This document shows, one piece after another, positions 34,921-43,997 of a stretch of DNA of 64,000 nt. Where the stretch lies: positions 3,472,001 through 3,536,000 of the forward strand of contig CP064985.1 of assembly GCA_016699675.1 (NCBI GenBank), given 5' to 3'. Within the stretch, counting starts at the first letter, position 1. Each line of letters begins with the position of its first letter. The translations under genes and the position numbers were made by a program. Under the pieces are notes generated by a model. The model saw only the letters and a program-made list of their open reading frames with translations. It was not told the origin of the DNA and ran no database searches. This DNA comes from Austwickia sp. (GTDB taxonomy: Bacteria > Actinomycetota > Actinomycetes > Actinomycetales > Dermatophilaceae).

Positions 34921-36255
34921 TCACGCGGGCGGGTCCTGCGTCTCCGGCCACAGCGGCGCCCGGGCGCGGTCCTCACGTCCCAGCATCCCGCCGACCAGCG
35001 GCAGTCCGGGTCCGCGCGGCTTGCGGGAGGCGTCCGTACGGCGGGCGCGCTCGCGGGCCCGCTCCTCGACGTCCAGATGCCGCAGCACGCCCTCGACCCC
35101 GGCGAGCACCGAGCCGCGCAGCAGCCAGGCGGCGGGGTTCTCGCGGCCGTCGACGAAGTACAGGTCGGTGAGGATGGCCCGGGTCTCCCGCAGGATCTCC
35201 AGCGTCTCGGCCAGGGCCTCCTCGGCCTCCGACGTACGGTTCTCGGCCTCGGCCACCACCAGCGTCCCGAACGCCTCGATCGCGTCGCCCATGTCCGTGA
35301 GCACCACGGAGAACGCGAGCCGCAGCTCCTCGTCGTAGCCGACGTTGCGCGCGGAGGGATGGCCGGTCGTGACCGGGATCTCGTCCTCCAGCGACTGGAA
35401 CATGGCCCGCAGCGACAGGATCGTCGAGTCCAGCGCGGTGAGCCCCGAGCGCAGGACCGGTACGACGTCCGCGCTGCCCAGCGACCGGGGATTGAGCCGG
35501 CGATTCTCCTCGACCTGCGCGAGCGCCTCGTCCGCCCGCTCCAGCAGGGGCAGCAGCGCGTGTGTCTCGTGCAGCCAGGACGACACGCGGCGCCGGTCCA
35601 GCCGGTCGGTCATCTCGCCGCCCGCACGGCGTACGACGTCCGCGGTTTCCTCCGCGACCTCCAGCACGGCCTCCTCCGCGCTGGACGGGGCGACCGAGGG
35701 GGGCAGGACGATGGAGAAGGCCACCCCGACACCCGCCCCGATCAGCGTGTTGAGCACGCGCGTCTCCGCGGCGATGTCGTGGGAGTAGACGCCGAGGATG
35801 AGCATCGCGCTGATCGGCGCCTCCAGGAGGTTGTCGCCGAGGCGCAGGACGTGGCCGATCAGCAGGGAGGCCGAGATGACGAGCCCCAGGCTCCACCAGG
35901 ACAGGCCCACCCACGTCGAGACGGCGATCGCCACGAAGACCCCGGTGAGGACGGCGAGGATCCGGAAGGCGCCCATCCGCAGCGTGGCGTAGAGGCTGGT
36001 CTGCACCACGAGCAGGGCCGTCAGCGGCCCGGTCAGGTCGGTGGAGCCCGGGGTGATCGCGATCGCCAGCAGGTAGGCCAGCACCGCGGCACTGGTCAAT
36101 CGGGCGACGCTCAGCAGCGCGGGCGTCGACCGACGGCGCAGTCGCCGCGAACCTTGACCACGGAATCGCTTGGCGGAGAACGCTTTAGCGAGCAGTCGCA
36201 GAGACGGGGAACGCACACGCGCAGGATCGCACGAGGATTGCGAGAATGCCGACAT
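34921..36255 (-). CDS. FUSC family membrane protein (aromatic-acid exporter-like)
   Basis: A 444-residue protein with an N-terminal block of about six membrane helices (ARLTSAAVLAYLLAIAITP ... GPLTALLVVQTSLYATLR ... LTGVFVAIAVSTWVGL), the half-set typical of FUSC/AaeB-like proteins, and a long C-terminal cytoplasmic helical domain with many Glu/Arg. Relatives are thought to export aromatic acids or toxic metabolites; no transport has been shown for this type to my knowledge. The ATG at 36255 overlaps the ATG of the divergent DUF445 gene; a GTG at 36216 is an alternative, so the start is uncertain. Confidence 0.82.
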   Translation of the reverse strand: MSAFSQSSCDPARVRSPSLRLLAKAFSAKRFRGQGSRRLRRRSTPALLSVARLTSAAVLAYLLAIAITPGSTDLTGPLTALLVVQTSLYATLRMGAFRILAVLTGVFVAIAVSTWVGLSWWSLGLVISASLLIGHVLRLGDNLLEAPISAMLILGVYSHDIAAETRVLNTLIGAGVGVAFSIVLPPSVAPSSAEEAVLEVAEETADVVRRAGGEMTDRLDRRRVSSWLHETHALLPLLERADEALAQVEENRRLNPRSLGSADVVPVLRSGLTALDSTILSLRAMFQSLEDEIPVTTGHPSARNVGYDEELRLAFSVVLTDMGDAIEAFGTLVVAEAENRTSEAEEALAETLEILRETRAILTDLYFVDGRENPAAWLLRGSVLAGVEGVLRHLDVEERARERARRTDASRKPRGPGLPLVGGMLGREDRARAPLWPETQDPPA

Positions 36256-37567
36256 GGCTCCTTCCGCCACCGCATCCGATCCGGGCCTCGCACCGCCGAG
36301 CGCCACCACCTCCCCGGGCACCATCGCGCTGAGCGCGGCCGACGACGAACGCCGCCGGGCCTTCCACCGGATGCGCCGCATCGCCACGGGCATGCTCGTG
36401 GTGATGGCGCTGATCTTCGTGGCGACGCTGCATCGCGACGGGGTCTTGGGTTATGTCAATGCGTTTGCCGAGGCCGGCATGGTCGGCGCCCTCGCCGACT
36501 GGTTCGCGGTGACCGCGCTGTTCCGGCACCCGATGGGCATTCCCATCCCGCACACCGCCCTGGTTCCCAAGAAGAAGGACACCTTCGCCAAGGGCCTGGA
36601 GGACTTCGTCACGGGCAACTTCCTCACCGGCGAGGCGGCTCGCGAGCGGTTCCTCGCCTCGGACGTCACCCGCCGGGTGGGCGTCTGGTTGGACGACGAG
36701 CGGCACGCGCGGCGGCTGGCCGACGAGTCCGCGGTGGTGCTCGGGCGCGCGTTGACGCACGTCGCCCCGGACGACATCCGGGGCCTGGTCGAGCACTCGC
36801 TCGTGCCGCGCATCGTGGCGGAGCCCCTGAGCCCGGTCGCGGGGGCGCTGCTCGAGGAGGTCGTGCGCGACGGCGTGCACCATTCGCTCGTCGACATCCT
36901 CATCATCGAGGCGCACGCCTGGCTGCTGGAGAACCCGCGCACGTTCATGCAGATCGTGGACGATCGCGCGCCGACGTGGGCGCCCGCGTGGGTGAACGAC
37001 ATGGTGGCGGACCGGTTGCACACCGAGGCGGTCAACTGGGTGCGCGACGTGCGGGACAACCGGGACCACCGGGTACGCCGCGCGGTCGACGACCTGCTCA
37101 CCGACCTGGGTCGGGACCTGCAGGAGGACCCCGCGACGATGGCCCGCTTCGAGGCGCTCAAGGAGCGCCTCATCACCCACCCGCAGACCGCGGACGCGGC
37201 CCTGGCCATCTGGGACGTGCTCCGGGCCGGGATGCAGCGCGCGCTGGAGGACCCGCACAGCCTGCTGCGCGACCGCATCGCCAAGGAGCTGCGCCGGCTG
37301 GGGGAGCGGCTGGTCAGCGAGCCCGAGCTGCGGGCCAGCGTCGACGCCCGCGCGGGCGACGCCGTCGCTTTCCTCGTGGACAGCTACGGCCAGGAGCTGG
37401 CGCCGATCATCTCCCAGGTCATCGCCCGCTGGGACGGCAAGGAGGCCGCGGAGAAGATCGAGCTGCACGTGGGCCGGGACCTGCAGTTCATCCGGATCAA
37501 CGGCACCGTAGTGGGCGGCCTGGCGGGGCTGTTGATCTACACTTTCGCCCAGTTCGTGGGGCACTGA
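36254..37567 (+). CDS. DUF445 family membrane-associated protein
   Basis: A 437-residue YjiN/DUF445-type protein. It has a hydrophobic N-terminal helix (GMLVVMALIFVATL), the family hallmark AEAGMVGALADWFAVTALFRHP with IPHTALVPKKKDTFAKGLEDFV, a long helical middle, and a C-terminal membrane helix (IRINGTVVGGLAGLLIYTF). The function is unknown; the family is common in bacteria. The ATG at 36254 shares the bases CATG with the ATG of the divergent FUSC gene, and GAGAAT eight nt upstream could be a leaderless -10 box. It is 31 nt from the convergent Uma2 gene. Confidence 0.88.
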   Translation: MAPSATASDPGLAPPSATTSPGTIALSAADDERRRAFHRMRRIATGMLVVMALIFVATLHRDGVLGYVNAFAEAGMVGALADWFAVTALFRHPMGIPIPHTALVPKKKDTFAKGLEDFVTGNFLTGEAARERFLASDVTRRVGVWLDDERHARRLADESAVVLGRALTHVAPDDIRGLVEHSLVPRIVAEPLSPVAGALLEEVVRDGVHHSLVDILIIEAHAWLLENPRTFMQIVDDRAPTWAPAWVNDMVADRLHTEAVNWVRDVRDNRDHRVRRAVDDLLTDLGRDLQEDPATMARFEALKERLITHPQTADAALAIWDVLRAGMQRALEDPHSLLRDRIAKELRRLGERLVSEPELRASVDARAGDAVAFLVDSYGQELAPIISQVIARWDGKEAAEKIELHVGRDLQFIRINGTVVGGLAGLLIYTFAQFVGH

Positions 37568-37598
37568 CCGGGTGCGGCCCGGGCCGGCGTCCTGGCGG

Positions 37599-38177
37599 TC
37601 AGACGAGGTCGGCGGCGGTGATCGTGATGGGCTGGCCGTCGATGGTCAGGGTGACGGTGTGGCCGTCGCCGGTGGGGTCGGCGTAGCGGCGGGGTTGGTC
37701 GTCGGTGGCGGGCAGCAGGGTGTCGAAGAGATAGACCACCGGGTCTTCGCGGACGTCGACGATGAGGTAGTTCGGGATGCCGGCGGCGGCGTACTCGGCG
37801 CGTTTGGTGACCCAGTCCGTCTCTACCGACGACGCCGAGACCACCTCCACGGCGAGCGGCACCTCACGAGCGTCGACGTACCGGCCGCCGGCGGATGGCT
37901 GGGCGGGAATCACCGCGAGATCGGGGATGCGCATCGTAGCGGCAGGATCGCCGCCGATGAGCAGGCCGGGCTGCGGGACAGCCAGCCAGCGGTGCGCAAG
38001 ATGCCGCGACAGGTGGGCGATGAGGCGACCCTCCGCGATGCTGTTGGCGACGAATTCGGTGGGGGACATGATGCGGTGGCCGCGGACGAGCTCATCGCGG
38101 TACCCCTCGGGAGCCGGCGGCCCGTCGAGCCACTCGGCCAGCGTCAGCTCCCGCAGCGGTGCGGTGGCGATGCTCAT
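37599..38177 (-). CDS. Uma2 family (DUF820) restriction-like endonuclease fold protein
   Basis: A 192-residue Uma2-type protein with a PD-(D/E)XK nuclease fold. The core is seen as MRIPDLAVIPA (metal Asp), PLAVEVVSASSVETD (Glu) and KRAEYAAAGIPNYLIVDV (Lys and following strand). The family is abundant in cyanobacteria and actinobacteria, often in many copies, with no settled biological role. The ATG at 38177 has AAGGAGTGCCGCC upstream, which decides it over the longer frame. It is convergent with DUF445 and has no partner gene. Confidence 0.9.
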   Translation of the reverse strand: MSIATAPLRELTLAEWLDGPPAPEGYRDELVRGHRIMSPTEFVANSIAEGRLIAHLSRHLAHRWLAVPQPGLLIGGDPAATMRIPDLAVIPAQPSAGGRYVDAREVPLAVEVVSASSVETDWVTKRAEYAAAGIPNYLIVDVREDPVVYLFDTLLPATDDQPRRYADPTGDGHTVTLTIDGQPITITAADLV

Positions 38178-38484
38178 GGCGGCACTCCTTTCCATCCGGC
38201 CCATGCGGTCGAGTATCCGGGGCGACTGCGCGAGACGCTAGGCCCGCCGCGGCTCAGTGGCCGCTCGATGCGGTTCCGGTGTGGATAACGGCCATGCCCG
38301 CAGGGGGTGTGGACACGGCGCTGCGCTTGTCAGACGAGGTCCGAGGACGGCGAGGGGTGAAGGGCGTCACCCAGCATCACCATGGCGGCGGTGAGGGGAC
38401 TCGCGCCCATCACCATGGTGACGGGAGTTCGGCGGCCGACGCGGCTGCGGACGCGGGGTCACCGGACCGGTGCGGGGTGGCGGC
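38178..38484. other. intergenic region with CATCACCATGG repeats
   Basis: No supported gene. It holds CATCACCATGG at 38373 and CGCCCATCACCATGGTG at 38405; the latter 17-mer also occurs at 28012, in the gap between the two convergent genes there. The core CACCATGGTG is a 10-bp palindrome. Confidence 0.5.
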
Positions 38485-40299
38485 TCAGCGACGCGGGTCG
38501 GGCCCGCGGTACATGTCCTCGACCAACTCGGCGTACCGGTCCGCCACCCGCTGCCGACGCACCTTCATCGTCGGGGTCAGGTCGCCGCCGTCGGAGGTGA
38601 GCTCCTCGGGGAGCAGGCGGACCTGATGGATCTGCTCGTGGTGCGCGCGGCCCGCGCCGACGGCCGCGACCCGCTCGGCGTACAGCTCCTTGACCTGCGG
38701 CAGCGCGACGAGAGCCGCGCGGTCGACGGCGGCTTCCGCGGTAGTCCAGCCGCGCTCGACTGCGTACGCCGTCAGCTCCGGGAAGGCCGGCTGCAGCAGC
38801 GCCACCAGGTATTTGCGGTTGTCCCCGAGCACCACGGCGGACTCGACCAGCGGGTCGGCCGTCAGCGCGGTCTCCAGCGGCGCGGGCGCGATGTTCTTGC
38901 CCTGCGCGGTCACGATCAGGTCCTTCAGCCGATCGGTGACGTAGAGGAAACCGTCGGCGTCCAGCCGGCCTACGTCACCCGTCCGGAACCAGCCGTCGAC
39001 CAGCGCCTCCGCGGTGAGATCCGGTCGCTGCCAGTAGCCCACGAAGACGTTCGGGCCGCGGGCGAGGATCTCTCCGGCGTCGCCGATCCGCACCTCACAC
39101 CCCGGGATCGGCCGACCCACCGACCCGATCCGGTTCGCGCCCGGGGCGTTGCAGCTGATCATGGGCGCGGTCTCGGTGAGCCCGTAGCCCTCGTAGATGT
39201 CGAGGCCGGCCGCGAGGAAGAACTCCGCCACCTGCGGGCGCAGCGGCGCGCCGCCGCTCGCCATGACGGTCTTCGGGCCGCCGACGGCGTCCCGAATCCG
39301 GTGCAGGACCAGCCGATCCGCGGCCGCATGCGCCGCCCGCAGCGGCGCCGCAATCCGCTCGCCGCGCCGCACCCGACGTTCCACCAACAGCCCAAGGGCC
39401 ACCGCGGCGTCGAACAGGCGCCGCCGGGCGCCCGCGCCGGCCTGCTCGTGCGCGACGGCGTACACCTTCTCGTAGAGCCTCGGCACCGAGACGAACAGGT
39501 GCGGGTGGATCCGAACCATGGCCTCCGCCACGGTCCGCGGGTCCGGGACCGAGACGTTCTCGACGCCGTGGTCCAGCATCACCAGGGTCCAGCCGCGCTC
39601 GAGGGCGTGCGACAGCGGCAGGAAGCTCATGTTGCGCTGCCCGGCCGGGATCGCGAACCGCTCGCGGATCGCCGCCAGTTGGGCGAGCAGGTTGCCGTGC
39701 GTGAGCATGGCCCCCTTCGGCTCGCCGGTCGTGCCGGAGGTGTAGATGATCGTCGCGAGATCGTCCGGCCCCAGGGCGGCCAGCCGGCCGTCGACCTCGG
39801 ACAGCTCCTCGGGAGTCGCCGTACGCCGGGTGAGCTCGGCGAACGCCGCCGCTACGGCCTCGTCGCGGTCCGGACCGCCGGCGGGCACATCGTCGAGGAC
39901 CCACACCTGCCGCAGGGCGGGGAGCCGCTCCCGCAGCCGGCCCACCCGCTCGGCCTGCTGGGTCGTGCCGCAGACCACGGCCACCGCACCCGAGTCGGCG
40001 AGCAGGAACTCGACCTGGTCGCGGGTCGACGTCGGGTAGACGGTCACGGTCACCGCGCCGGCCCGCATGATCGCAAGGTCGGCGATGGTCCACTCCGGGC
40101 GGTTGCCCGCGTAGATCGCCACTCGGTCGCCCAGACCGATCCCGTGCGCGACGAGGGCCGCAGCCGCCCGGTCGACGGCGTGGCCCATCTCGGCGTACGT
40201 CGTGACGTGCCACTGCCCGTCGCGCTCGACGCGCAACGCGGGGCGATCGGCGTGGGTGTGGACCGCGGCCTCGATGAGTCCGGGGAGATGGCGGTGCAT
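38485..40299 (-). CDS. long-chain acyl-CoA synthetase (AMP-forming)
   Basis: A 604-residue ANL-family ligase that activates a fatty acid with ATP and joins it to CoA. The phosphate-binding loop is IIYTSGTTGEPKGAML (about residue 185), the adenine motif is GYGLTETAPMISCN, the hinge motif is GWFRTGDVGRLDADGFLYVTDR, and the late catalytic Lys region includes TPTMKVRRQRV. Size and motifs fit FadD15/long-chain types. The ATG at 40299 has AAGGA eight nt upstream. It stands alone on the minus strand, divergent from the peptide ABC operon. Confidence 0.95.
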   Translation of the reverse strand: MHRHLPGLIEAAVHTHADRPALRVERDGQWHVTTYAEMGHAVDRAAAALVAHGIGLGDRVAIYAGNRPEWTIADLAIMRAGAVTVTVYPTSTRDQVEFLLADSGAVAVVCGTTQQAERVGRLRERLPALRQVWVLDDVPAGGPDRDEAVAAAFAELTRRTATPEELSEVDGRLAALGPDDLATIIYTSGTTGEPKGAMLTHGNLLAQLAAIRERFAIPAGQRNMSFLPLSHALERGWTLVMLDHGVENVSVPDPRTVAEAMVRIHPHLFVSVPRLYEKVYAVAHEQAGAGARRRLFDAAVALGLLVERRVRRGERIAAPLRAAHAAADRLVLHRIRDAVGGPKTVMASGGAPLRPQVAEFFLAAGLDIYEGYGLTETAPMISCNAPGANRIGSVGRPIPGCEVRIGDAGEILARGPNVFVGYWQRPDLTAEALVDGWFRTGDVGRLDADGFLYVTDRLKDLIVTAQGKNIAPAPLETALTADPLVESAVVLGDNRKYLVALLQPAFPELTAYAVERGWTTAEAAVDRAALVALPQVKELYAERVAAVGAGRAHHEQIHQVRLLPEELTSDGGDLTPTMKVRRQRVADRYAELVEDMYRGPDPRR

Positions 40300-40556
40300 G
40301 GGGGAGGTCCTTACCGTTGGCGCCGCGACCAGCCTATCCCCGCTGGGCCGCGCCGGCCCGGCGGCCGGCGCCGCAACCTACTCACCGGTTCGGTGCCGAT
40401 CAGCCAGCCAGCGGGATGACCACGCGTGACCGCGCGGTAACCGGGCCTCACGCGCGAGGCTGACCTCAACCCGGTGTCGGGCGGTCCCACGTCCCATGCT
40501 GGGCATACGATCAGGCCAACCCCGCGTGAGGTGGGGAATCAACCGGGAGGGTAGGA

Positions 40557-42113
40557 ATGACGCACACGTCCCGACGGGCTCGCGTGCTCGCCGCTTTCGT
40601 CGCGATGGCGGTGACCCCAGCGCTGGCCGCGGGCTGTTCCGCCGGCCAAACCACCCAGCCCTCCGCCACCGGCAGTTCCGGCAGCGGATCCTCCGGCCCG
40701 GCCCCCCAGGGCAGCAAGAACCTCTCCGTGGGGATGGTCCTCGCACCGACGTCGCTGGACTTCACGAAGGCCGACGGCGCGGCGATCCCGCAGGCGCTGC
40801 TCGGTAATGTCTACGAGGGCCTGGTCAAGCTGGATCAGGACGGCAAGGTCGTCCCCTCGCTGACCAAGTCGTGGCAGGTGTCCCCGGACCGCACGACGTA
40901 CACCTTCGCCCTCAACGAGAACGTGAAGTTCACCAACGGGGCGCCGTTCACCGCGGACGACGTGAAGTTCTCGATCGACCGCACCAAGACCGACTGGACC
41001 ACCTCGCTGGCCAAGGTCATGGGCGTGGTCAAGGAGGTCACGGTCGTCTCGCCGACCACCGTGCAGGTCGTGCTGACCAAGCCGAGCAACGACTGGCTCT
41101 TCCGGATGGCCGCGACCCGGCTCGGGGCGATGTTCTCGCGCACGGGGGTCGCCGATCTCGCCAAGACGCCGGTGGGGACGGGGCCGTACAAGCTGGAGTC
41201 CTACAAGCAGGGCGACACCCTCACCCTCGCGCGCAATCAGGACTACTGGGGCAAGGCGCCGTACTTCGAGAAGGTCGATCTCAAGTACGTCGCGGACACC
41301 TCCGCGCTCAACAACGCGATGCTCAGTGGCGGCCTCGACGTCCTCTCGATCGTGCAGCCCGACGCGGTGGCCCGGTTCGCGGACGCGAACACCTACCAGA
41401 CCATCGAGGGCACCACGAACGGCGAGGTCGTCCTGTCGTTCAACAACGCCAAGGGGCCGTTCGCGGACAAGCTGGTCCGGCAGGCCGCCCGCGCCGCGAT
41501 CAACCACCAGGACCTCATGGGCCGCTGCTGGGGCGGCAAGGGCAAGCTGATCGGCTCCATGGTGCCGCCGACGGACCCGTGGTTCGAGGACCTCACCGGC
41601 ATCGCCCCGTACGACGTGGCCAAGGCCAAGTCCCTGCTCGGGCAGGCCAAGACGCCGAACCCCGCGATCCGGCTGCGGATCCCCACCGCGCCGTACGCCG
41701 TCTCCTGTGGCCAGGTCGTCAAGAGCCAGCTGGAGCAGGCCGGCTTCACGGTGACGATGGATCAGATGGACTTCCCCAGCTGGCTCACGACGGTCCTGAA
41801 GAACAGCGACTACGACGCCTCGATCGTCGCGCACGTGGAGCCCCGCGACCTGCCGACGGTGTTCGGCAACCCCGACTACTACATCCACTACAAGAACCCC
41901 GCCCTGAACGAGGCGCTGGCCGCCGCCGACGCCGGCGACGAGGCGACCCAGATCGCCAAGATGAAGGAGGCCGCGCGGCTGATCAGCGAGGACGCCGCGG
42001 CGGACTGGCTGTTCCTGCTGCCCAACCTCATGGTGGCGAAGAAGGGGATCACGGGGCTGCCGCAGAACTCGGTCAGCGAGTCGTTCGACCTCACGGGCCT
42101 GTCGCGCACCTGA
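40557..42113 (+). CDS. peptide/nickel-type ABC substrate-binding lipoprotein (family 5)
   Basis: A 518-residue family-5 solute-binding lipoprotein: signal peptide with the lipobox AAGC (Cys about residue 24), a Ser/Gly/Thr linker, then the DppA/OppA-like fold with FTADDVKFSIDRTK and TPVGTGPYKLESYKQGD. It binds an oligopeptide, nickel complex or similar solute outside the cell; the ligand is not evident. The ATG at 40557 follows GGGAGGGTAGG. A TACGAT at 40506 could be the -10 box. It heads an operon of binding protein, two permeases and a fused ATPase. Confidence 0.95.
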   Translation: MTHTSRRARVLAAFVAMAVTPALAAGCSAGQTTQPSATGSSGSGSSGPAPQGSKNLSVGMVLAPTSLDFTKADGAAIPQALLGNVYEGLVKLDQDGKVVPSLTKSWQVSPDRTTYTFALNENVKFTNGAPFTADDVKFSIDRTKTDWTTSLAKVMGVVKEVTVVSPTTVQVVLTKPSNDWLFRMAATRLGAMFSRTGVADLAKTPVGTGPYKLESYKQGDTLTLARNQDYWGKAPYFEKVDLKYVADTSALNNAMLSGGLDVLSIVQPDAVARFADANTYQTIEGTTNGEVVLSFNNAKGPFADKLVRQAARAAINHQDLMGRCWGGKGKLIGSMVPPTDPWFEDLTGIAPYDVAKAKSLLGQAKTPNPAIRLRIPTAPYAVSCGQVVKSQLEQAGFTVTMDQMDFPSWLTTVLKNSDYDASIVAHVEPRDLPTVFGNPDYYIHYKNPALNEALAAADAGDEATQIAKMKEAARLISEDAAADWLFLLPNLMVAKKGITGLPQNSVSESFDLTGLSRT

Positions 42114-42120
42114 GGCCCCG

Positions 42121-43071
42121 TTGTCCATCGCCCTCGCCCGCCGTACGGCGGTCCTGCTCCTCAGCCTGCTCGCGGCCAGCGTGATCGTGTTCGCGTTCAT
42201 GCAGATCCTGCCCGGCGACCCGGCTCGGGTGGCGCTCGGCGTGTCCGCCTCGGAGGAGTCGGTCGCGCGGCTGCGGCACGAGTACGGGCTGGATCGACCG
42301 GTCCTCGTGCAGTACGCCGCGTGGGCCGGCGGGCTCATGCGGGGCGACTTCGGCCGCAGCTACGTGTCGGGGGACGTCATCGCGCCCCGACTGGTCGACG
42401 CGCTCGCGGTCACGGGCTGGCTAGTGCTGGCGGCCCTGGTCGTGGCGGTCGCCATCGCCATCCCCGTGGGGACGCTCATGGCGGTCCGGCACCGGCACGT
42501 CGACGGCGTCGTGCTGACCGCCCTGTCGCAGGTAGGGGTCGCGGTGCCCGCTTTCCTCGCCGGCATGCTGCTCGTCGCGGTGGTCTCCGTGCGGTGGGGC
42601 GCCCTGCCGTCGTCGGGGTGGGTGCCGCCGGCGGTCGATCCGGCCGGCTTCCTGCGCCACCTCGTGCTGCCGGCCCTCTCGCTGGGGATCGTGCAGGCGG
42701 CCATCCTCGCGCGCTACGTCCGCAGCGCGGTCCTCGACGTCCTGCGCGAGGACTACCTGCGGACGGCCCGCTCGAAGGGCCTCACCCCCTGGCGGGCCCT
42801 GATCCGGCACGGCCTGCGCAACGCGGGGGTTCCGGTCGCGACCGTGCTGGGCCTGCAGCTGGCCTCGATGCTCATCGGCGCGGTGGTCGTCGAGCGGGTC
42901 TTCGTCGTCCACGGCCTCGGCAGCCTGCTGCTGGACGCCGTGCAGGTCCGCGACCTCATCCTGGTCCAGGACGTGGTGATGGTGCTCGTCGCGCTGGTGC
43001 TGCTGTTGTCGTTCCTCACCGACGCCCTCTACGTCGCCATCGATCCGCGCATGCGCGCGAGGTCGCGATGA
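42121..43071 (+). CDS. DppB-type ABC permease
   Basis: A 316-residue permease with six membrane helices. The first helix (AVLLLSLLAASVIVFAFMQILPGDPARVAL) and the EYGLDRPVLVQY segment are hallmarks of DppB/OppB proteins, and the EAA loop reads EDYLRTARSKGLTPWRALIRH. The start appears to be TTG at 42121, seven nt after the previous stop, with GAGG upstream; no ATG or GTG fits before the first helix. Its stop overlaps the next permease start (ATGA). Confidence 0.93.
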   Translation: MSIALARRTAVLLLSLLAASVIVFAFMQILPGDPARVALGVSASEESVARLRHEYGLDRPVLVQYAAWAGGLMRGDFGRSYVSGDVIAPRLVDALAVTGWLVLAALVVAVAIAIPVGTLMAVRHRHVDGVVLTALSQVGVAVPAFLAGMLLVAVVSVRWGALPSSGWVPPAVDPAGFLRHLVLPALSLGIVQAAILARYVRSAVLDVLREDYLRTARSKGLTPWRALIRHGLRNAGVPVATVLGLQLASMLIGAVVVERVFVVHGLGSLLLDAVQVRDLILVQDVVMVLVALVLLLSFLTDALYVAIDPRMRARSR

Positions 43072-43997
43072 GCGGGGCGGCGACGGGGGTAGGCCCGGCA
43101 GGCTCGCCGGCCGCGGGCCAGGGGGGTGCGCACGGGGCTGGCCAGGCGGCGGCGACGGTACGTCGGACGCGGCGGCGCCACGTCGGCCCGGCGCTCGTCG
43201 TGGGCGCCGTGCTGGTGGGGATCATCGTGGCCGGGACGCTGCTCTCGTTCGTGTGGACGCCGTACGACCCCACGCTCATCGACGCCAAGGTGCCGCGGCT
43301 GCTGGGGCCCTCGGCGCAGCACTGGTTCGGCACCGATTCACTCGGCCGGGACGTGTTCTCTCGCATCCTCGTCGGCAGCCGCACGACGCTGATCGTGGGG
43401 CTGGTGGCGGTGGGGGTCGCGGCGGCCGTGGGCGTCCCGCTGGGGCTGCTTGCCGCGATGTCGCCGCGGCGGTGGGTCGACGAGCTGGTGATGCGCGTCT
43501 TCGACGTGATGCTGGCCTTCCCGGCGCTGCTGCTGGCGATCATGTTCGCGGCCGTCTTCACGCGCAGCGCGGCCCTGGCCATGCTCGCGATCGGCATCGC
43601 GGGGATCCCGTCGTTCGCGCGCGTGGCCCGGTCCGGGGCGCTGCAGGTGATGGCGCAGGACTACGTGCTCGCGGCGCGGGTCGCGGGCCGATCGGGGCTC
43701 TCGATCGCGGTGCGCCACGTCCTGCCGAACATCGCGAGCATCGCCATCGTGCAGTCGTCGGTGTCTTTCGCGCTCGCGGTGCTGGCGGAGGCCGGGCTGT
43801 CCTACCTGGGGCTGGGCACGCCCCCGCCGACCCCCTCGTGGGGGCTGATGCTCTTCGAGGGGCAGGACTTCCTCGCCCAGCACCCGCTGCTCGTGCTGTT
43901 CCCGGGCGGCGCCATCGCGACTGCCGTCCTGGGGTTCAACCTGCTCGGCGACGGGCTGCGGGATCTGCTCGACCCGCGGATGGAGGCGGTCCGGTGA
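43068..43997 (+). CDS. DppC-type ABC permease
   Basis: A 309-residue permease. A Gly/Ala-rich cytoplasmic start of about 35 residues precedes six helices; hallmarks are HWFGTDSLGRDVFSRILVGSR and the EAA-loop region AQDYVLAARVAGRSGLSIAVRH, then SYLGLGTPPPTPSWG as in DppC/OppC. Start and stop overlap the neighbours by four nt each (ATGA, GTGA), so the operon is tightly coupled. It pairs with the DppB-type permease to form the channel. Confidence 0.94.
   Translation: MSGAATGVGPAGSPAAGQGGAHGAGQAAATVRRTRRRHVGPALVVGAVLVGIIVAGTLLSFVWTPYDPTLIDAKVPRLLGPSAQHWFGTDSLGRDVFSRILVGSRTTLIVGLVAVGVAAAVGVPLGLLAAMSPRRWVDELVMRVFDVMLAFPALLLAIMFAAVFTRSAALAMLAIGIAGIPSFARVARSGALQVMAQDYVLAARVAGRSGLSIAVRHVLPNIASIAIVQSSVSFALAVLAEAGLSYLGLGTPPPTPSWGLMLFEGQDFLAQHPLLVLFPGGAIATAVLGFNLLGDGLRDLLDPRMEAVR

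Noticed and set aside
38280..38484. Small gene starting GTG 38280
   Set aside because: No ribosome site, low-complexity His/Gly/Ala translation, and the frame continues over the acyl-CoA ligase gene.
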